The notes beneath the pieces were generated by a model. That model saw nothing but the letters and a program-made list of their open reading frames with translations. It made no database searches and had not been told where the DNA came from. 64,000 nucleotides of DNA from positions 374,001 through 438,000 of the forward strand of contig CAJNDS010000036.1 of the NCBI GenBank assembly GCA_905221605.1, read 5' to 3'. Numbering within the stretch: the stretch's first letter is position 1; every line of letters begins with the position of its first letter. The translations under genes and the position numbers were made by a program. Shown piece by piece: positions 63,316 to 64,000 of this stretch. The DNA comes from Symbiodinium natans. Lineage: Eukaryota; Sar; Dinophyceae; Suessiales; Symbiodiniaceae.

Positions 63316-64000
<685 letters not shown>

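Overview
The window looks like dinoflagellate nuclear DNA, probably from a Symbiodiniaceae-like alga. The grounds are: (1) plant/alga-type telomere units (TTTAGGG/CCCTAAA) scattered in both orientations throughout; (2) very short protein-coding exons (about 25-90 nt) on the minus strand whose reading frames join only through GT, GC or GA donors and AG acceptors, often AG|G, as reported for dinoflagellates; (3) an 11-nt match to the 3' end of the dinoflagellate spliced leader inside an LTR; (4) host genes all on one strand. The species is not known to me.

Layout. 0.9-15.5 kb: exons of a minus-strand gene or genes ending in a stop at 904-906. One intron carries a plus-strand LTR retroelement at 2866-11704. 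The element has 287/286-bp LTRs differing by one base, a TAGGG duplication in telomeric repeat, a half-tRNA-type primer site and a polypurine tract. It has two long ORFs with WW, S1, MLLE/PABC-like, SAM-like and six CCCH zinc-finger segments, but I see no protease, integrase or reverse transcriptase. 18.0-35.3 kb: a minus-strand MAP-kinase-like gene recovered exon by exon (Gly loop, VALK, hinge, HRDIKPGN, DFG, TEY, RWYRAPE, DIWS). 35.4-53 kb: minus-strand coding-like islands, a decayed multi-part pseudogene at 44.6-46.6 kb, minisatellites and a long G tract. 53.5-62.6 kb: a minus-strand gene with nine recovered exons, whose C-terminus has an HxD...H...R pattern like Fe(II)/2-oxoglutarate oxygenases and a stop at 53491. 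63.3-64.0 kb: a (GT)n/(GGTGTGT)n satellite running off the window.

Between the exons lie telomere-unit arrays, several variant-unit arrays, at least four families of short foldback or terminal-inverted-repeat elements, homopolymer G/C tracts and AT or CA microsatellites. Telomeric arrays commonly sit within tens of bases of exon borders, so the introns are largely made of telomere-like DNA and foldback elements. Exon calls rest on manual translation and phase matching. They are strongest for the kinase and the oxygenase-like gene, and weak for isolated islands.
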